From: Talinum fruticosum
Taxonomy: Eukaryota; Streptophyta; Magnoliopsida; Caryophyllales; Talinaceae
Direction of reading: 5' to 3'
DNA: 64,000 nt
Assembly: GCA_021018815.1 (NCBI GenBank)
Contig: JAITYX010000131.1
Location: forward strand, 186,001-250,000
The position numbers and the translations under genes are program-made. Positions within the stretch are counted from its first letter, which is position 1, and each line of letters begins with the position of its first letter. The notes beneath the pieces are model-generated. The model saw nothing but the letters and a program-made list of their open reading frames with translations, was not told the origin of the DNA and did not search any database. Positions 47,901 through 58,969 of this stretch are shown here, in pieces.

Positions 47901-47969
47901 CTTTCGTCTTTTTCGGGTTACCTGTAAGTTAGAAATAGTCTAATCCTTCTCACTTCCTCTAACGAACCC
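44913..47969 (-). pseudogene. pol: copia-3 pol: protease to RNase H, YVDD segment deleted
   Basis: The protease DSGCSCHMSGDSRL is readable at about 47855-47890, so its active-site Asp is kept. Integrase: VLVIVDDFSRFTWVCFLKNK (about 47230-47285), RTDHGSEFNYSEFTSFM (about 47080-47130), and MERKNQTLEEIGRTM (46980-47027). RT: frame 45777-46304 with NKARLVAQGYNQEKGIECRE and KCAFLNGFIQQEVYVEEP. The segment with the catalytic YVDD, present in copia-2 at 39840-39990, is missing near 45715-45722 (about 150 bp deletion), so RT is dead. RNase H: SAISITKNPVQALKDKAY. TGA stop at 44913-44915 after GMINA. Confidence 0.85.
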
Positions 47970-48113
47970 AACGCGTTGCCTTCCACGATCGCGAGGATGA
48001 CACTCCCGAGAACCGGGGTTTATCCGCCCTCCCAATCCACGTCGGTCCGCGCCCGAGCCATTCGGCTGACCAGGCTTGTGACCGTTCTGCGCTCGACCGG
48101 GCGCATCGCTGAA

Positions 48114-48148
<35 letters not shown>

Positions 48149-48178
48149 TTTTGACTCTCTTTTCAAATTCCTTTTCAT

Positions 48179-48212
<34 letters not shown>

Positions 48213-48545
48213 TTGCCCGTGTTTAGCCTTGGACGGAATTTACAGACTCACTTGGGGCTGTATTACCAAACAACCCAACTTAGCTACGAGCGCCTCGTGG
48301 TGCGATAGGGTCCGGGCACGATGGGGCTCTCACCCTCTCTGGCGCCCCTTTCCAGGGGACTTGGGCCCAATCCGCCGCAAAGGACGCTTCTCCATACTAC
48401 AATTCGGACGGCGAGGCCGCCCAATTTTAAAGTTGGGCTCTTCCTGGTTCACTCGCCGTTACTAGGGGAATCCTTGTGAGTTTCTTTTCCTCCGCTTATT
48501 GATAATGCTTAAACTCAGCAGGTAGTCACGCCTGACCTTGGGTCG
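47970..48545 (-). rRNA. 26S rRNA 5' fragment (about 576 nt), truncated
   Basis: On the - strand it starts with the 26S beginning (equivalent of CGACC...AGGTCAGGCG, at 48545) and continues with TGAGTTTAAGC and TCAATAAGCGGAGGA (reverse of 48490-48525). It ends at about 47970, where copia-3 protease-upstream sequence begins. Base changes from the usual sequence are visible, for example in the AGGCG/GGATTACCC region (GTAGTCACGCCTGACC on +). Likely a pseudogene. Confidence 0.9.
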
Positions 48546-48750
48546 TAACGGTTTGTGGCTTTGCCACCTAAGGGTCCGACGAGCCGTGCCGGCGCCGTGC
48601 TTGCCCGGCACGATGCAAACAGGGGCCTCAAGGCCTCATCCGCCACCAATTCCCTTCACGGCTCATCGCCGCAGGCTCCCGTTTTAGGCCAGCCACGCCG
48701 GGTGGGGCATGGGAGGCCATCATCCTTTCTCCCTCCGCGAGTGACGACGC
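48546..48750 (-). other. Internal transcribed spacer 2
   Basis: GC-rich 205-bp spacer between the 26S start and the 5.8S end. Length is within the angiosperm range. Confidence 0.85.
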
Positions 48751-48836
48751 GATGCATGACGCATAGGCGGACGTACCCTCGGCCGGAAGGCTTCGGGCGC
48801 AACTTGTCTTCAAAGACTCGATGGTTCACGGGATTT

Positions 48837-48868
<32 letters not shown>

Positions 48869-48916
48869 ATTCTTCATCGATGCAAGAGTCGAGATATCCG
48901 TTGCCGAGAGTCGTTA
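48751..48916 (-). rRNA. 5.8S rRNA, degenerate
   Basis: About 165 nt, easily recognised (TCTCGGCAACGGATATCTCG on the - strand). Each of the three motifs considered invariant in functional angiosperm 5.8S is changed: CGATGAAGAATGTAGC (C to T), GAATTGCAAAATCC (G to A), TTTGAAGACA (CG to GA). Most other differences are C-to-T or G-to-A. That is the pattern of a methylated, silenced pseudogene. Confidence 0.93.
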
Positions 48917-49085
48917 CGTTTAAGCCGCGCGCCAGCGAGCCAGGCACGGGCGGGCACTCCATGAATTCGTGATCCTTGGTGCAGTCCGCGCCGGGGTTCA
49001 TTGTTTCACTAGGGGAGGAGGCCGAGGCACGCCTCCCTCGAGCGATATAACTCATCCGCGGGTCGTTCTGCTGGGCGGGTTTCGA
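48917..49085 (-). other. Internal transcribed spacer 1 (short)
   Basis: GC-rich spacer of about 169 bp between 5.8S and 18S. That is shorter than the 200-300 bp usual in angiosperms, so a deletion is likely (inference). Confidence 0.8.
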
Positions 49086-49780
49086 CAATGATCCTTCCGC
49101 GGGTTCACCTACGAAACCTTGTTATGAAATCTCCTTCCTCTAAATGATAAGATTCGGTGGACTTCTCAAACGTCGCCGGCGGCGAACCACCCACGTCGCC
49201 GTGATCCGAACACTTCACCGAACCATTCAATCGGTAGAAGCGACGAGCTATGTGTATAAAAGGCTGGACGTAGTCAACGCGAGCTGATGATTCGCGCTTA
49301 CTAGGAATTGCTCGTTGAAGACCAACAATTGCAATGATCTATCCCTATCACGATGAAATTTCAAAGATTACCGGGCCTGTCGGACAAGGCTATAGACTCG
49401 TTGAATACATCGGTGTAGTGCGCGTGCGGCCCAGAACATCTAAGGGCATCAAAGATCTGTTATTGCCTCGGACTTACGTGGCCTGGAAAGCCATAGTCCC
49501 TATAAGAAGCTAGCTGTTAAGGGTTACCTCCACATAGCTAGTTAGTACGCTCGGGTCTCGTTCGTTAACGAAATTAACCGGACAAATCGCTCCAACAACT
49601 AAGAATGGCCATGCACCACCACCTATAGAATCAAGAAAGAGCTCTCGGTCTTTCAATCCTTACTATGTCTTGACCTGGTAAGTTTCCCCGTGTTGAGTCA
49701 AATTAAGCCGCGAGGCTCTACTCCTGGTGGTGCCCTTCCGTCAATTGCTTTAAATTTCAGCCTTACGACCATACTCCCCG

Positions 49781-49815
<35 letters not shown>

Positions 49816-49890
49816 GACGGCGTCTAAAAGCAACATCCACCGATCCACGGTCGACATCGTTGATGTTTGAGACTAGGATGGTATCCGATA

Positions 49891-49938
<48 letters not shown>

Positions 49939-50858
49939 AAAATGGTTTCGCGAGTTGTTCATCTTTCATAAATCCAAGAATTTCACCTCGACTATGAAAT
50001 ACAAATGCCCCCGACTGTCCCTATTAATCATTACTCCGATCCCAAAGGCCAACACAATAGGACCGGAATCCTGTGATGTTATCCCATGCTAATATATCCC
50101 GAGCGTAGGCCGCTTTGAGCACTCTAATTTCTTTAAAGTAACAGCGCCGATGGCACGACCCGGCCAATTAAGGCCAGGAACGTATCGCCGGCGAAGGAGT
50201 AGGACGACCGGTGTACACCGCAAGGCGGATCGGTCGGCCCACCCCAAGGTCCAACTACGAGCTTTTTAAGCTGCAACAACTTAAATATACGCTATTGGAG
50301 CTGGAATTATCGCGACTGCTGGCACCGGACTTGCCCTCCAATGGATCCTTATTAAGGGATTTAGATTGTACTCATTCCAATTACCGGACTTGAAGAGCCC
50401 GATATTGTTATTTATTGTCACTACCTCCCAGTGTCGGGATTGGGTAATTTGCGTGCCTGCTGCCTTCCTTGGATGTGGTAGCCGTTTCTCGGGCTCCCTC
50501 TCCGGAATCGAACCCTAATTCTCCGTCACCCGTCACCACCATGGTAGGCCACTATTCTACTATCGAAAGTTGATAGGGCAGAAATTTGAATGATACATCA
50601 CCGGCGCAAGGCCGTGCGAACCGTCGAGTTATCATGAATCATCGGAGCAACGGGCAAAGCCCGTCTTGACCTTTTATCTAATAAAGGCATCCCTTCCGAA
50701 GTCGCGGTTTTTGCACGTGTTAGCTCTAGAATTACGACGGTTATTCAAGTAGCAGGTACCATTAAACAAACTATAAGCGATTTAATGAGCCATTCGCAAT
50801 TTCACCAGTCTGAATTAGTTCATACTTACACATACATGGCTTAATCTTTGAGACAAGC
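49086..50858 (-). rRNA. 18S rRNA, almost complete, degenerate
   Basis: On the - strand it ends GGAAGGATCATTG at 49086 and is recognisable throughout (for example AATTTGACTCAACACGGG at 49690, TTGATAGGG at 50570). It begins at GCTTGTCTCAAAGATTAAG (50858). The first roughly 32 nt (CTGGTTGATCCTGCCAG region) are absent, and unrelated spacer sequence abuts. Scattered substitutions and small indels in universally conserved stretches mark a pseudogene. Confidence 0.93.
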
Positions 50859-51726
50859 TAGAGGCCATGGCCCAAGCCATATGCGCACGAGAGGCATCAC
50901 GTGGGTGGTCGACAGCCCCGGCTTGAAAGGTCCACCCCACACCCCATTGAGGCGTCGGGCGGGAAGTTCATCCGATAAGGATCGGCGCTACCTTCACAAG
51001 GCATGCAACACAGAAACCCTCCTTTGCCCGGGGCTTACCCGCCCTGGATCGACCTTTGAAGAGGATCGTCTGCGGAGCGGGGAGGCCCCCAACACAAACG
51101 AACCAAATGTAACTCACGCATCCCCACGTGACGCCACCAAGATGCAACCCCGCACATCCCCTCACCTAGAGAACATAGAAAGGAGGAATAACGAGGCGGA
51201 TTCCGACAAGCACCGCTGGATACGATGGAAACTAACCGACATCGGGACGAAAAACATTTTTAGGAGACCTTTTTGTGAGGACCAGTAAATTTTGTATGTC
51301 GGGCTTGGTTGGGCAACGCACAAGGTTAAGGCTCCCAAGCAGCAAAAATCCGAATATCCAACATGCTGCTAGTTTTCCCGCTCCCCGTGCGCCGTAATGC
51401 CCCATCGTCCACCAACGAGACAAAGGGAGGGTTGTTTTTTATTAAGGGGAATTTGATAGGTGATTTTAAAAACATTTTCCAGGGGGCTTGAAAAATCGGG
51501 CTTCGGCGTGGCTGGAAATGAAAGAAAGGGGTGACCCCCGTCCCTCGGCACCACGACATTCCCACCGGCAAAATCCCAACGCAAAGAGCATCACCCACGC
51601 TGCACGAGGCCTCATCTCACGCCCTTGGAAGTGCTACTAAAGAAGAGCCTCCCACTCCAAGTCGTCTCCGTATCCTGTTGCACGTTCGAGGTTTATATCG
51701 TAGCTAGGGCGAATACCCTCCCGTAT
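50859..51726 (-). other. rDNA external/intergenic spacer, 18S-proximal part
   Basis: GC-rich spacer upstream of 18S. It holds a subrepeat shared with the far side of copia-4: CCCATCGTCC region (about 51400) and GTTGCACGTTCGAGGTTTAT plus GAATACCCTCCCGTA (51678-51724). I do not see a clear plant Pol I initiation box (TATATA-GGGG type). Open frame 50848-51288 is spacer. Confidence 0.75.
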
Positions 51727-53246
51727 TGAAGACTAAGACTTTGCATGAATAACATTCTGAGTACTTGTCAAGGAATTAGGTACAAACTCCATCTTTTATA
51801 AGTTTTGATTACAAGTCATTCTAAGTGATATAGAAACTTTTCACGAGTGATACGTGAACCTTTTCTAAGTGTTACGAAACTATTGCATAAGTTTTCATTT
51901 GTTTCCGATCGACTCGGAAAGCATACTCTTGCTCATCTCTTCACATTTGCAGTTCTAAGTCACTCGGACAACACTCGGATTTATCGCATGTTCAAACACT
52001 CACTTTAACACGTTTAATTACGGTGTCGACTTCATATTCCAAGTTCGAGTGAATTACGGCTTTAATTCATTTCTTCTAGTCGACTTTTTTGTTTAAACCT
52101 TATCTGTCTAGATCAAGCATTCTTTCTCTCATATTCAATATCTAACTTGATCTTTCTCCGGACATGACTCGGATCGAATTTGAGTATAATGAACATTAGA
52201 CTCGGAAAATTCCATTCCTTTCGACTCGGATAATTATGCACTTAATTATCTTAATTAAATTATTATCTATGTCTAACCTTGGACCAAAGTATTTTGTATT
52301 TTGAGAACCAAAAATTTGATTTTCTTTTATAGGTTATTGAAACGAGGTTATCCTACTTTTGAACTACAAAAGTAACCGAGCTTTAAGATGTCAAATCACC
52401 AGCGAGACAAGGCTTTTTCTACTTCGACCAAGGCTCGAAACCGTGTCAACGTTGTCCGTTTCCAAAACTGGAAATTTTCAATGCTAAACTCAATGGTGGT
52501 TTCCGCCTTACTTTTCGGACACCACCGGTGGATTGGGACATTCTAAAGAGTCAAGAGCCGTTGCACAACGATCACAACTCAACGGATCTTTTCGAGTGAC
52601 TCGGAAGAACCGTTACAACGGTCACGAGAGGACTTCTAATCGGAAGATAGTCACAACGGCTAATCTGCTTGGTCATCTATAAATAGAAGCCAACTCTCAA
52701 GACTTGAAGATTGCTTGGAACAATTGTCAATACACATACTTAAACAAAAGTCTTTGTATTCATATTCAATCTTCTACTTACAACTCCAACTCTGTACTTA
52801 ACATCTTTCCGAGTTGTAAGGTCTTCTAATCAGGAACAACTTTCATTCTTACTTTGTGAGTAAGGTCCCTTGACTGAGCTGTAAGGGTTAACTCAGCTCG
52901 ATTGTCCCTAGTTGTAAGTACTAGATTACATAAGGGAACCTCTCGAGTCTAGGAAAACCTTGTAAGGAATTGTCTAAGGGAGCAATTCTGGTTGAGTTTG
53001 TCCACTATATTTTGTGGATTCAAAATAGTAGATTTGACTTGGTGCTTGGATTAGCACTGGGCGTGGTTTTCCGCCCCAAGAGGATTTCCACGTAAATTCC
53101 GAGTTCATACCTTTTCGAGTTCAATCTCGACTCGGAAAGTCTTAAAGTTAGTTTTAAACTTTAATCTTCCATTTATTGTTCAACTTTCCTCATCACCCTA
53201 TTTACCCCCTCTAGGGTGACTAATTCTCTCTAAGAGCAAACCTTCA
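51727..53246 (+). repeat. 5' LTR of copia-4 (1520 bp)
   Basis: It starts TGAAGACTAAGAC and ends GAGCAAACCTTCA. TATAAATA is at 52678-52685, followed by GAAGCCAACTCTCAAGACTTG. CCTTGACTGAGCTGTAAGGG (52867-52886) and CCCTCTAGGGTGACTA (53205-53220) are shared with the other LTRs. Confidence 0.93.
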
Positions 53247-53248
53247 AT

Positions 53249-53260
53249 TGGTATCGAGCC
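53249..53260 (+). promoter_or_regulatory. Primer-binding site of copia-4
   Basis: TGGTATCGAGCC starts two bases after the LTR. It is one indel away from TGGTATCAGAGC, the site complementary to the initiator tRNA-Met used by most copia elements. Confidence 0.8.
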
Positions 53261-53304
53261 TAGCCTTTTGAAAGGATCTAACCATCCAAAGGTTTAAAGA
53301 TCAA

Positions 53305-55059
53305 ATGGCTCGGAACAATCGAGAGTTCGATGAAGGAAGATCTTCCAGCAGACTACCAAAGTTTAAAGGATCAAATTTTGTACACTAGAAGAAGCTCATA
53401 GAATGCTTTCTACTTGGATCACGATGAAGATGTATAGAACATCATACAAGAAGGCAACTACATTCTAATGAAGACGGAAGAAACAAGACTCGTGCCTAAA
53501 GCAAAGGTCGAGTGCACTATTGAAGAGGTAGAAAAGTTCGGAATGACTTCAAGGCCATGAACATTCTGATGTGCGCCATCAGCTCGGAGGAATACAACAG
53601 AGTATCGGCTTGTGACACAGCCAAAGAAGTGTAAGACACTCTTGTCAACACATATGAAGGCACAAGCCAAGTCGGACAAGCGATGATAAGCCAATATCTT
53701 CACAAGTATGAGCTGTTCAAGATGGAGCTAGAAGAAAACATCACTCGGATATTCATCCGCTTCACCGAGATTACCAACAATCTCAAATCTCTGGGTCAAA
53801 AGATTTCCCACGAGGAAATGTGCAGAAATATATTAAGAAGCCTAGCCAAGAGAAAAAGGGGTCCAAAGGTGACAGCCATCGAGGAAGCTCGGAACCTCTC
53901 TTTATTAAAGCTAGACGAACTCATTGGGAAGCTACGCACCCCTGAGATCCATCTCGGAAGAAGAGGACACCGAGGTCAGCACCAAAAAGAATATTGCACT
54001 CGAAGGCGGAAAATCCGAGTTCATCGGACTCGAAAAAGATCCCATGGCACTTATTGCCGGAGGCTTCAAAAGAATGATGAAGGACAAAAGATGGGACAAA
54101 CTGTTAAGAGAAGAGTTCTACAAGAAAGACAAGAAGGATAGAAAAGGTAAACACTCTTCTCCTTCATAATTATCTTTAACTAAGAACTCTGTCTGTTTTG
54201 AATATGGCAGCAAGGATCATATAGTCAAAGACTGTCCAAGAAGAAAAAGGGACAGAAAGAAGAAGAAGGCTATGATGGCCACATGGAGTGACGAAGATTC
54301 ATTTGAAGAAGATGAAGACTCGGATGCCTCAAAGTGTCCGATGGCACTATCGGACTCGAAGCTGAATCGAATCAGATTTTGATCACTTAGACAATGAGGA
54401 AACTAATCCTCAGGAGGTAATTTAATATTTCCTCAAGTTTTCCAAAGTTGATTTAGCTAAATACATTTATACTTTGGAAGAAAAGTCCAATGCTCGACTC
54501 TTCTCGGTTTAAAGAACAACTTGAGTCTATCACTTCGAGAGCATTTCTTTGAAACATGAATTAGAAAAACCGAGACTTACTCTAAGAAAACTCAAGACTA
54601 GTGCTCAATCCAATGAGACTGAGTCCGAGTTACTCGAAGAGAAAATGAGCATCTTAAGCAAAAGCTCAATGACTCTCAAGAACTTGTTTTAAAATTTACT
54701 CAAGGTCGAAAAACCTTGACATGCTCTTAGGGTCTCAATGTGTCTCCTTCAGAAAAGAAGGACTCGGTTTTAACAAAGAGGAGGAATCCAATTCCTATTC
54801 AAAGCTTTTCGAAAAGATTCCGGAACCGTGAAGTTCGGGAAGGCTGAGCATGGTCTCATTCATAAGAATGAAACAAGGACTAAGCCTAGACCAGCTTACA
54901 GGAGAAAACCTTCTCCACCGGTTTATAAAAGAAAAGATTTTTAAAAGAAAGAGACACAAACTCAGTTCTCTAAAAGAAGGACTCGAGAATCAGACCAAAC
55001 CTAAAGTTATTCAAATCTGGGTTCCCAAAAGTCTTCTTCCTCGAAAAGGACCACAGTAA
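53305..55059 (+). pseudogene. gag: copia-4 gag, degenerate
   Basis: The ATG at 53305 gives MARNNREFDEGRSSSRLPKF, then a stop after FVH. The longest frame (53683-54141) has ISQYLHKYELFKMELEENIT, then RFTEITNNL and ISHEEMCRNILRSLAKR, the UBN2-type capsid core. The zinc knuckle (54190-54236) reads CFEYGSKDHIVKDC: the second cysteine is Tyr, while the last, lost in copia-1, is kept. An acidic stretch (about 54290-54360) and a basic C-terminal tail follow, with a TAA at 55057. At least five frame breaks. Confidence 0.83.
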
Positions 55060-58000
55060 AGGGAGTTACTCGGGTTCGTTAGAGGAAGTGAGGAAGGTTA
55101 GTTTGTTTCTTACTTACAAGTGGCTCGAAAAGAACAAAAGGACACTGGTACTGGACAGTGGATGCTCATGCCACATGTCAAGAAATCCAAGACTCTTTTA
55201 CGAGTTAGAAGATTACAAGGGAGGCAGAGTCACATTTGGAGATGACAGCAAGGGTAAGATAATTGGGATAGGCAAGATTGGAAAAGGAGACAATCCGGTC
55301 AGCCCTGTCTACTTGGTCAAGGGATTGAAGTACAATCTACTTAGCATCTCTCAACTGTACGACAAAGGTCAAGAGGTAAGATTCACTCGGACCAACTGCT
55401 ATATTTCGATGAAAGTACCAAGGAGACTAAGCTCTCGGGTAAGAGATCAGGTAATACCTACACTATTCCTCTTTCTAACCCAAGTCGAATCTATCTTGTT
55501 TAAAATCATCTTTACATGATGATTCTTGGACATGGCATCGTAGACTAGGTCATGTTAGCATGCATACCGTTAAGAAGCTTGCTTCTCATGGTTTAGTCAG
55601 AGGATTGCCTAACTCGTGCATTTAAGAAAGATAAAATTTGTGAAGCATGTACAAAGGGGAAATAGGTTAGATCATCTTTCAAATCTCTCAAAACTCGTTT
55701 CCACATCCAAGGTGCTTGAAATGTTGCATATGGACTTATGTGGCGAAATCCTCGTGAAGAGCCTCGGAGGTAAATCATATGTACTTCTAATTGTTGATGA
55801 CTACTCACAATTTACCTGGGTTTGTTTTCTTAAGCACCAAAATGAAGCATTCAAAGAGTTCGAGTAAGCTCTGCGAGAAAATTCAAGTTGAGTCTCGGAC
55901 TTAGATCAAAAGAATTTGAACCGACCATAGAAGCGAGTTCGACTACTCGGAATTTACGGACTTCGTGATAAGAATGGTATCTCCCACAACTTCTTAGCAC
56001 TAAGAACTCCTCAACAAAATGGAGTAATGGAGAGAAAGAACCGTACTCTTGAAGAAATAGGAAGGACAATGATGATTGAACATGATCTACCTTACTATTT
56101 CGGGTTGAGGCGATCAACACAAGTAAACTACACATTGAATAGATGCCTTATCGGACCCATTCTGAAGAAAACTCCATACGAGCTCTATAAAGGGAAGAAA
56201 GCTAACATTTCATACTTCAAGCCTTTTGGATGTAAGAGTTATGTCCATAACAATGGTAAGGATCGCCTGACCAAGTTTGATGGTCGGTCGGATGAAGATA
56301 TTTTTCTTGGTTATTCATCTCATAGTAAAGCTTACCGTATTTTCAATAAAAGAACTAACAAAGTGAAAGAAAGCATCCATGTTGTTTTTTATGAGATTGA
56401 ACAGGGAAAACCGAGTCAACATTCTCATATCTTAAGCTCAGCAAAGATGATGATCTTAGTGAAGATGAGCTCGAGAAAAGTCAAAGCCAAGTCACTCGGA
56501 ATTTAGTGACTCGGAATAACCTCGACTCGGAATAAAACGACTCAAGAGCCGGATGAGAATGCCGAGGGTCAATCGGATGAACAAGCTCAATCGGAATAGA
56601 CTTCGAAGACCAACAAATTCAACCTACAAATCTGGTAAACTAGAGAATAGGTAAAGCATTCAAATATGCTTCTAGCCACCCACTCAAAAACATCTTGTCC
56701 GATATCAACGAGTGGGGTAGAAACTCGTTCCTCTCTACAAAACTTATGTGCATTCACTGCATTCTTTTCATTAACTGAACCCATAAATGCACTAGAGGCC
56801 CTAAATGAACCTGAATGGGTAGAGGTCATGCAAGAGGAACTCAATCAATTTGAAAGAAACCAAGTTCGGACTCCGACCAAACTACCTTCCGACCACCCAG
56901 CTTATATGAACAAAATGGGTTTTCAAGAACAAACTGGATGAAGGTGGGTTGGTAGTCGGGAATAAGGCTAAACTTGTGGCTCGAGGTTACAATCAAGAAG
57001 AAGGGATTGATTGTGGGGAAACCTTTGAACCTATTGCTAGAATTGAAGCTATTAGAATTCTATTGGCATTTGCATCTAGCATGAATATCAAATTGTATCA
57101 AATGGATGTTAAATGTGCTTTTCTTAATGGTTTCATTGAAGAGGCAGTCTATGTTGAGCAACCCCTGGATTTGAAAACTCGGAATTTCCAAATCATGTTT
57201 TCAAGTTGCAAAAAGCTCTTTATGGTCTTAAACAAGCTCCCGGAGCTTGGTATGAAAGACTAAGCAATTTCTTGGTTGAAAATGATATTAGAAGAGGTCA
57301 GATTGACAAGACTCTTTTTATAATAACCAAGGGGAAAGACTTTCTTGTTACTCGGATCTATGTTGATGACATAATTTTTGGAGCCACTAATGAAATTCTA
57401 TGTCGAGATTTTTCCGAGTTAATGAGACAGGAATTTCAAATGAGCATGATGGCAGAACTCAATTTCTTCATTGGTCTACAAATCAAGCAAGACAAAGATG
57501 GCATCTATGTCCATCAATGAAAGTATACCAAGGAGCTGCTGAAGAAGTACAAACTTCAAGATGCAAAACATGCAGCAACCCCTATGAGCAAGCAACATAA
57601 AACTCGACTTAGACGAAAAAGGTAAAGCAAGTAGATCGAAACTTTATCGAGGTATGATTGGATCTCGACTATATCTTACTTCCAGTAGACCAGGACATAA
57701 TGTTTAATGTATGTACGTGTGCAAGATTTCAAGCTAATCCAAAAGAATCACATCTCACTATGGTGAAGTGAATGTTCGGATATCTTAGAGGAACTCGGAA
57801 TCTAGGTCTATGGTACTCAAGAGACTCGGAACCGACTCACACTGGCTACTCAAAATGCTAACTATGCTGGGTACAAAGTTGAAAGAAAAAGCACTTTAGG
57901 AGTATGCCGGTTTCAGGTCAATCCCTTATATCGTGGCACTCAAAGAAGCAAAACTCAGCGGCCCTGTCAACTCGCTGAAGCTAAATACATTGCAGCTGGA

Positions 58001-58304
58001 GCATGTCTGTGCTCAAATCTTAAGGATCAAGCAACACTTAAGAGATATTGGACTTATATTCAAATCAATTCTAATCAAGTGTGACAATCAAAGTGCAATC
58101 AGCATCACTAAGAATCCAGTTCGAGCACTCAAAGACAAAGCACATTGAGGTCGGGTATCATTTTCTAAGAGACCATTCTAAGAAAAGTGATATTGAACTT
58201 TAATTCATACCTACCAAACTTCAATTAGCTGATATCTTTACTAAGCCACTTAGTAAGGATCAGTTTGCTTTATTAGGAATGAGCTTGGCATGATTAATGC
58301 ATGA
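55060..58304 (+). pseudogene. pol: copia-4 pol: protease, integrase, RT, RNase H
   Basis: Protease LVLDSGCSCHMSRNPRLFYE at 55148 (active-site Asp present), then YNLLSISQLYDKG (55336-55374). Pre-integrase HRRLGHVSMHTVKKLASHGL at about 55538. Integrase SYVLLIVDDYSQFTWVCFLK at about 55775, MERKNRTLEEIGRTM at 56027. RT: NKAKLVARGYNQEEGIDCGE (about 56960), KLYQMDVKCAFLNGF (about 57093), YVDD at 57359-57370, MRQEFQMSMMAELNFFIGLQ (about 57424). RNase H: KCDNQSAISITKNPVRALKD at about 58077, LADIFTKPLSKDQF, TGA at 58302-58304. About eight frame breaks. Confidence 0.88.
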
Positions 58305-58969
58305 TTGTGTGCTTTTACGAGTAAAACTGCTTTGCATGTTTACGTGTTAATTGTCTAGTGTTTTTACCTTACTAATAATTAGTTCGGTTGATCTCGTGAT
58401 ACTGAGCTATGAGTTATTACTAGTTTGCGGTTTCTAAGTCACTTAGAAACTTTACTGAAGTCGGACTTAGATTTTGAGAAAAATGGACATCACACTTCGA
58501 AATCATCTCTAGATCGGTGGAGAATTTCAGAAATTTCTTTTAAAATCTCTCTTTTCTCTCTATCTCTCATGCGCATCAATCAAAGAACTAGCCGTTGGAA
58601 AACAAGCACTTGGAATTCTAACCATTGGAGAGCGAGAATAGTCACACCGAGTATGAGGCGACCGTTGAAGAGCCGGGTCGGAACGAACACCGAAGGAAAA
58701 CTCTTTCTCTATAAATAGCATCCTTTTTCCTTCATTTCGATACTTTACTCTCTACATACTCTCTCTCTCGCTTACTATATCTCGAGCAAGTTCACTTTTG
58801 ACAAGAAATGAATCGACTCTCAAGCTAAGTGAAAGACACCTCAAGTAAGCACCGATTGCTCTCAGCTCTCTTTCTACTCTTTCATTTTCTTTTTACTCTC
58901 TCTCTCTCCTTCTTCAAGTTATCTCTCTCTTTCTCCGAAAGTTCATCCTCTCTCTTTTCTCATTCAAGC
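58305..58969 (+). promoter_or_regulatory. copia-4 internal promoter-like leader
   Basis: GAGCTATGAGTTATTAC at about 58407 is shared with the other copies. CTATAAATAGCATCC (TATA box 58709-58718) lies about 250 bases before the ATG at 58970, with a CT-rich leader of about 200 bases between. Confidence 0.62.

Larger units (their letters stand above)
42947..47969 (-). mobile_element. copia-3: same family, - strand, both ends missing
   Basis: On the - strand it runs protease, pre-integrase, integrase, RT, RNase H, leader, extra ORF. The 5' end is replaced at about 47970 by 26S rDNA, just upstream of protease (the shared phrase TTAGAGGAAGTGAG is still present). The 3' end stops inside the extra ORF against copia-2 integrase. 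No LTR remains. Confidence 0.85.

Noticed and set aside
47940..51600. Several open frames of 60-146 codons (for example 48555-48923, 50848-51288)
   Set aside because: They overlap 26S, ITS, 5.8S, 18S and spacer sequence; open by composition.
50859..51726. RNA polymerase I promoter
   Set aside because: I looked for a TATATA-GGGG type start site on the - strand and found no convincing match.
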